Origin: Paenirhizobium daejeonense
Lineage (GTDB): Bacteria; Pseudomonadota; Alphaproteobacteria; Rhizobiales; Rhizobiaceae
Assembly: GCF_014280875.1 (NCBI RefSeq)
Contig: NZ_JACLAL010000005.1
Coordinates: 372,001 to 436,000, forward strand
DNA length: 64,000 nucleotides
Direction: 5' to 3'
Both the position numbers and the translations under genes were made by a program. Under the pieces are notes generated by a model. It was not told the origin of the DNA and did no database searches. It saw only the letters and a list, made by a program, of their open reading frames with translations. Shown here in pieces: positions 61,138-64,000 of the stretch (positions within the stretch are counted from its first letter, which is position 1; each line of letters opens with the position of its first letter).

Positions 61138-61480
61138 TTGGCTTAGCTCCCGCCTTCGACGCGTCTGCAGGTGTCGCTCCCATCTGGCCAAGGCACTGCC
61201 TAAGCAGGTTCAGCGCCTGAACGCCGACGTCCTCGCCGGCCATTAGCCGTCCGCGCACATAACTTGCGATTTCAACCAGGGCACGGTGCGAGCTATTCAA
61301 CCACGGGATTTCAGCGGAAATAACGCGCCACGCCTCTTGCTGCTTTTCTGGCATCCACACCGGCGGGTCGCCAAGATCCTCTGCGACTTCCGGTTCGTGG
61401 CGCTCGGTAAAGCGGCCCTTGTTCTTCTTGTCAGCGCCCGTCGCGGCGGCCTTCGCCCGGGGCGTTCTTGGCCTTGCCAT
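61097..61480 (-). CDS. Terminase small subunit (P27 family)
   Basis: A 127-residue protein: basic N-terminus (MARPRTPRAKAAATGADKKNKGRFTERH), DPPVWMPEKQQEAWRVISAEIPWLNSSHRALVEIASYVRGRL as the P27-family helical core. It recognises the packaging start. Its end overlaps the terminase large start by 41 bp. The 180-bp gap upstream (61481-61660) may hold cos or promoter elements; I see no gene there. Confidence 0.87.
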   Translation of the reverse strand: MARPRTPRAKAAATGADKKNKGRFTERHEPEVAEDLGDPPVWMPEKQQEAWRVISAEIPWLNSSHRALVEIASYVRGRLMAGEDVGVQALNLLRQCLGQMGATPADASKAGAKPSGEEKDPADEFFD

Positions 61481-61660
61481 CTCGGTTCTCGCTTGACTTT
61501 TGGGTCGGGTTGTATAAGATTACAATAACACCAGCCGTTGAGTGTGGCTCCGGCATATCATCCCCTACTTACCCCCAACATTTGAATTGTGGCGATGTGC
61601 GCGAACGACCCGCGTCGCTCCCTAGGTGGGCGCATCGTTGAAGATCGACCCGCCCCCTCC

Positions 61661-61954
61661 CTACAGAGGCCATCCATCCGCGCCGTACCGCACCACGACC
61701 TTGCCCGCTTCTTCTTTGTGCTTCGTGCTGTCGTGATGGTACTTGCAGAGCGACTGGAATGGCCCGCCATAGAACAGGCCTATGTTGCCCTTATGAGGAA
61801 TGACGTGGTCGCAGATGGTTGCGACCGTCACATCTTCAGCTTCAAGGCACATACGGCAAAGAGGCTCGTGAGCAAGCTGGCTCTCGCGTATCCGCTTCCA
61901 CCTGATGGATTTATAAAGATGCTGCCATGCGGCGCTATCGGCGCGAGACTTCAT
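61661..61954 (-). CDS. HNH endonuclease
   Basis: A 97-residue nuclease with C33/C36, D49-H50, H54, C70 and H73, the Zn-supported HNH motif (CDHVIPHKGNIGLF...LCKYHH). HNH proteins beside TerS-TerL are part of the packaging machine in cos phages, so this one may nick cos. Three bases separate it from the upstream AP2-HNH gene. Confidence 0.87.
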   Translation of the reverse strand: MKSRADSAAWQHLYKSIRWKRIRESQLAHEPLCRMCLEAEDVTVATICDHVIPHKGNIGLFYGGPFQSLCKYHHDSTKHKEEAGKVVVRYGADGWPL

Positions 61955-61956
61955 GC

Positions 61957-62442
61957 CTAAGCCGCCCTTGCAAACTCGCCATAAAGATCATTGGCTGCTG
62001 AAACATATGCAGCGTGCGCCCCATCAGCAGTGGGGAATGTGCCAAGATACTGCCTAACGCCGTTGTACTTAATCCTGGCCACGTAGCCTGTTTTGGTCTG
62101 TTCTACACCCTTGTATCCAGACTTGGCAGTGGTGCCTCTGTTGGCTGCATTCTGCTGGGTGGTGGCCTCACGCAGATTGGCCCAGGCATTATTGGTTCGC
62201 ACTCTATCTTCGTGATCAACCTCACCACTAGGAAACGAACCAGTCATATAGAGAAACGCCAAACGCTGGGCTCTGTACTTATTGCCCGCTATGGTGATGC
62301 GGACATAGCCATCGTCATCGATAGTACCTGCAATGGATCCGGGAGCATGCTTTCCCGCTCTTGCTAGGCGGGTGAAGATTCCAGTCTCTGGATTGTAGTG
62401 CAGCACGGCCATGAGATCATCTTGTGTGATTTTTCCCATCAA
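61957..62442 (-). CDS. HNH homing endonuclease with AP2 DNA-binding domain
   Basis: A 161-residue protein: a NUMOD4/HNH_3 part (FPSGEVDHEDRVRTNNAWANLREAT, ~70-95) followed by an AP2 domain (SGYKGVEQTKTGYVARIKYNGVRQYLGTF, ~107-140). This is a typical free-standing phage homing endonuclease. The ATG is 62442 or 62439. It may target cos/terminase DNA in related phages. Confidence 0.88.
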   Translation of the reverse strand: MMGKITQDDLMAVLHYNPETGIFTRLARAGKHAPGSIAGTIDDDGYVRITIAGNKYRAQRLAFLYMTGSFPSGEVDHEDRVRTNNAWANLREATTQQNAANRGTTAKSGYKGVEQTKTGYVARIKYNGVRQYLGTFPTADGAHAAYVSAANDLYGEFARAA

Positions 62443-62473
62443 GGTCTCGACTCCTTGTCGACCTCATGTGAAA

Positions 62474-62497
62474 GCGGGTGAGCCGAAGCCCACCCGC
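62474..62497 (-). repeat. UUCG-loop hairpin, copy 2
   Basis: A 24-nt hairpin (gcgggtgagcc gaa gcccacccgc), 21 of 24 bases the same as that at 55853-55876. It is followed by a short T-run (ttt) on the minus strand and lies between the homing endonuclease and tRNA-Met, so it may be a terminator or an mRNA 5' processing signal. Confidence 0.6.
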
Positions 62498-62541
62498 TCA
62501 GATCAGCGCAAGAGGTCGAGAATTGCGCCGATGGTTTGACT

Positions 62542-62618
62542 TGGTTGCGGGAGTAGGATTTGAACCTACGACCTCTTGGTTATGAGCCAAGCGAGCTACC
62601 ATGCTGCTCTACCCCGCA
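62542..62618 (-). tRNA. tRNA-Met (CAU), initiator-like, phage-encoded
   Basis: A complete 77-nt cloverleaf on the minus strand: acceptor TGCGGGG/TCCCGCA, D-stem GAGC/GCTC with A11-U24, anticodon stem CTTGG/CCAAG around CTCATAA, T-arm GTAGG/CCTAC, discriminator A, encoded CCA. A11-U24 and a weak U1-A72 pair are initiator features, but one of the three G-C pairs in the anticodon stem is replaced by T-A. A CAU tRNA could also be tRNA-Ile2 after lysidine modification. Confidence 0.85.
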
Positions 62619-62634
62619 GAAAACTGAAGCGATA

Positions 62635-62832
62635 CTATGCGCCGAATGAATATTCGATGTCGTCATCATGGATGAGAGAGTGCACAGGCATGCGGGCAGA
62701 ATTCAGCGTAGATCCGTTGAACCACTGCACAAGAGCAGTGCCATCTGAGACGCTGGAAACGGTCATGCGTGGCCCGCCACTCTTGGCCTGTACTACAGAG
62801 CCAGCGGAAATCTCAGTTGGGGCATTTGCCAT
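62635..62832 (-). CDS. DUF2158/YodC-like small protein
   Basis: A 65-residue protein: ISAGSVVQAKSGGPRMTVSSV, then ALVQWFNGSTLNSARMPVHSLI. The order GxVVxxKSGGPxMTV ... W F matches the DUF2158 (YodC) SH3-like fold. It lies between the two tRNA genes. Function unknown. Confidence 0.8.
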   Translation of the reverse strand: MANAPTEISAGSVVQAKSGGPRMTVSSVSDGTALVQWFNGSTLNSARMPVHSLIHDDDIEYSFGA

Positions 62833-62849
62833 GTCGGTATTCCTTTATC

Positions 62850-62925
62850 TGGTGCCGGCAACAGGCTTCGAACCCATGACATCCTCATTACAAATGAGGC
62901 GCTCTACCAACTGAGCTATACCGGC
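62850..62925 (-). tRNA. tRNA-Thr (UGU), phage-encoded
   Basis: A complete 76-nt cloverleaf on the minus strand: acceptor GCCGGTA/TGCCGGC (one G-T pair), D-stem GCTC/GAGC, anticodon stem CCTCA/TGAGG around TTTGTAA (anticodon TGT), T-arm, discriminator A, encoded CCA. Confidence 0.9.
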
Positions 62926-62926
62926 G

Positions 62927-62967
62927 AAAACAAAAGCCGCTGGGAGCATTGAAGCTCAACCAGCGGC
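62927..62967 (-). terminator. Rho-independent terminator upstream of the tRNA genes
   Basis: An 8-bp stem (gccgctgg / ccagcggc) with inner gagc/gctc pairing is followed by TTTTGTTTT on the minus strand, just before the tRNA-Thr 5' end. It would end transcripts coming from beyond 63265. Confidence 0.75.
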
Positions 62968-63264
62968 ACGATTACCACGCTGCGAGAGGAGGACGCGCAT
63001 GGCAATGGGGATTGGTGCATCCAGCTACTGCGCGTCCGCAGCGCCCTCCTGTTGGTTCAGGATGTTAGGCGTATCCTTTGGTGGATAGAGGACTAGGATT
63101 CTCATAAGTGCCGCCAAGGTCCGCAAAGCGGCTCGACTTGGCAGGCTGTAGTTACGCCCGGCTCATCGCTGGCCGGGCGTCCGTCGCAACATCGGTGCGC
63201 CCGGAAAGGTGCGGGGTAATCAACCCCTTCACCTATACAGGTGGCAACTTCGCGTTTTATGGAC
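62968..63264. other. Non-coding, structured stretch
   Basis: No convincing gene. A 9-bp inverted repeat (ggacgcgca / tgcgcgtcc) spans 62991-63037 and another hairpin (gcccggc / gccgggc) lies at about 63158-63180. A 29-codon plus-strand frame at 62999 has a strong ribosome-binding site but looks spurious. This could hold a promoter, an RNA or a replication/packaging signal. Confidence 0.45.
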
Positions 63265-64000
63265 CTACGCTGAAATTTTACCGATGATTGCCATCAGGTT
63301 GTCATTCGCTGCCTTCAATACACGCTTACCGCCTTTGCGCCTCGCATACTCGGAAGACTGGCCGATCGACATCCCGATATCGGCGTAGTTCGTTGCAGTC
63401 CTTGCCGCCTCAAGCACTTCCCTGTCAGTGGCCTTGAGTGCATCCAGTGCGTCAAACCACTCCTTCTGGTCGGCTTTTGCTGTGACAATATCCTGCCAGG
63501 CCATCGATCCACCACCTGCGCATGTGGTCTTCCGCATACCGATGAAGCTATCCGCCACCTTCTGCGATCCGCACGGCAGGCCATCCGGATAGCGTGTGAT
63601 CAGCTTGCTGACATCGCCGGCCTTGGCATAAGCTTCTGCCAGGATCCGCTTTGCTTCCTCGCGGCTGATCTGCTGGCGTGGCTGGCGCTTCCGGGACGCC
63701 GTAACGTACCGACCTTTGCGGGTCTTGAGCATCTCGGCGAAATAGTCGTTGCTGTCGGTCAGTTCCTGTGGGTTCTCATTGCCGCCACGCTGTGCCCGCT
63801 CTTTGTCGACCGTGCCAAGCATTGCACCTGTGGGCATGCGGTCCTGGAACGTGACGACCTTCCCGTCGATCGTGACCTTCATGGCCTGTTCGGTCTGCGT
63901 GCCATCGGAGAAGCGCAGGCGACCGATGCGAACAATCTGACCAACGTCGTTTCGGTGAACCGGTCCTGCATGAACCTGACGCATCATTTCCTCGACAGAC
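63265..64000 (-). CDS. Phage protein of unknown function, 5' end outside the window
   Basis: At least 245 residues are in the window. The frame remains open from 63987 to the edge (encoding SVEEMM upstream of the first ATGs), so the true start is probably outside; a start at 63987 gives 240 residues. An N-terminal strand-rich part (GQIVRIGRLRFSDGTQTEQAMKVTIDGK) is followed by a basic helical domain (REEAKRILAEAYAKAGDVSKLI) and a C-terminal HTH-like segment (YADIGMSIGQSSEYARRKGGKRVL). It ends AANDNLMAIIGKISA, an SsrA-like tail. It may be a regulator; no family recognised. Confidence 0.6.
   Translation of the reverse strand, partial: SVEEMMRQVHAGPVHRNDVGQIVRIGRLRFSDGTQTEQAMKVTIDGKVVTFQDRMPTGAMLGTVDKERAQRGGNENPQELTDSNDYFAEMLKTRKGRYVTASRKRQPRQQISREEAKRILAEAYAKAGDVSKLITRYPDGLPCGSQKVADSFIGMRKTTCAGGGSMAWQDIVTAKADQKEWFDALDALKATDREVLEAARTATNYADIGMSIGQSSEYARRKGGKRVLKAANDNLMAIIGKISA

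Larger units (their letters stand above)
28002..64000. mobile_element. Prophage integrated at tRNA-Lys, left part only (siphovirus-like)
   Basis: From the tRNA-Lys 3' end to the window edge the genes are phage-type: TerS, TerL, portal, prohead protease, HK97 capsid, connectors, tail tube, tape measure, tail tip, fibre, tailspike, holin, endolysin, Rz/Rz1, tRNAs and nucleotide-metabolism genes. No contractile sheath or baseplate wedge genes appear, which fits a siphovirus. Integrase, repressor, replication genes and the right attachment site are not in the window, so the left boundary at 28002 is inferred from the tRNA and gene content. Confidence 0.88.

Noticed and set aside
62576..62914. A 112-codon plus-strand frame across both tRNA genes
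   Set aside because: It is antisense to tRNA-Met, the DUF2158 gene and tRNA-Thr and contains the usual tRNA-derived TGFEPMT string.
62999..63088. A 29-codon plus-strand frame with a strong gaggagg ribosome-binding site
   Set aside because: Cys/Ser/Ala composition without pattern; the purine run is part of an inverted repeat, so the site may be structural rather than translational.

Overview
The first ~28 kb is ordinary high-GC alphaproteobacterial chromosome, most like a Rhizobiaceae genome (Rhizobium, Agrobacterium or Ensifer relatives). The evidence is a choXWV-type choline/betaine transporter, a rhizobial-type betaine-homocysteine methyltransferase, phosphatidylcholine synthase (Pcs) with its family-specific motif, a glmU-glmS pair, sdhE-mfd divergent from recG, and a rhizobial-type intergenic palindromic repeat. 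Genus cannot be fixed from the sequence alone.

Chromosomal layout: 1-2578 choX(partial)-choW-choV uptake operon; 2710-3726 bmt behind a perfect palindrome lying between its -35 and -10 boxes; 3867-4220 unknown small gene; 4494-7704 MacAB-type efflux operon; 7871-11700 sdhE-mfd (minus strand) divergent from recG (11799-13904); 13990-14738 a two-gene islet of unknown function; 14728-18924 glmU-glmS-DUF502 (minus); 19058-23729 a nucleoside-type BMP ABC transporter operon (minus); then pcs, a UbiH-type monooxygenase, an AEC transporter and ccdA. Choline uptake (choXWV), choline use for membrane lipid (pcs) and betaine demethylation feeding methionine (bmt) all lie within 25 kb.

From a tRNA-Lys(UUU) at 27926-28001 to the window's right edge the sequence is a tailed-phage prophage, probably a siphovirus. 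Its other end, integrase, repressor and replication genes are not in the window. Left to right it holds: a small two-gene cargo pair (28215-28834); a leftward block of overlapping small genes plus nucleotide-metabolism enzymes (dNMP kinase, HD hydrolase, MazG-like); an HTH-metallophosphoesterase; a rightward block with an SRAP (YedK/HMCES-type) protein; then a long leftward late operon. Read in transcription order (right to left) the late operon is HNH nucleases, TerS, TerL, portal, protease, HK97-type capsid, connectors, tail tube, chaperones, tape measure, tail tip, fibre, beta-helix tailspike, an O-acetyltransferase-like pair, holin, SAR-type endolysin, nested Rz/Rz1 and a virion-type SGNH hydrolase. 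Two tRNA genes (an initiator-like tRNA-Met and a tRNA-Thr) lie upstream of the packaging genes.

The most unusual signals are: repeated ANDN motifs in phage proteins, several close to the C-terminus and resembling the alphaproteobacterial SsrA tag (the portal ends ANDNQADEAVAA); a surface-modification cassette (MBOAT plus SGNH partner) encoded beside a tail SGNH esterase and tailspike; a tape measure protein carrying an intact GH24 lysozyme triad; and an initiator-like phage tRNA.
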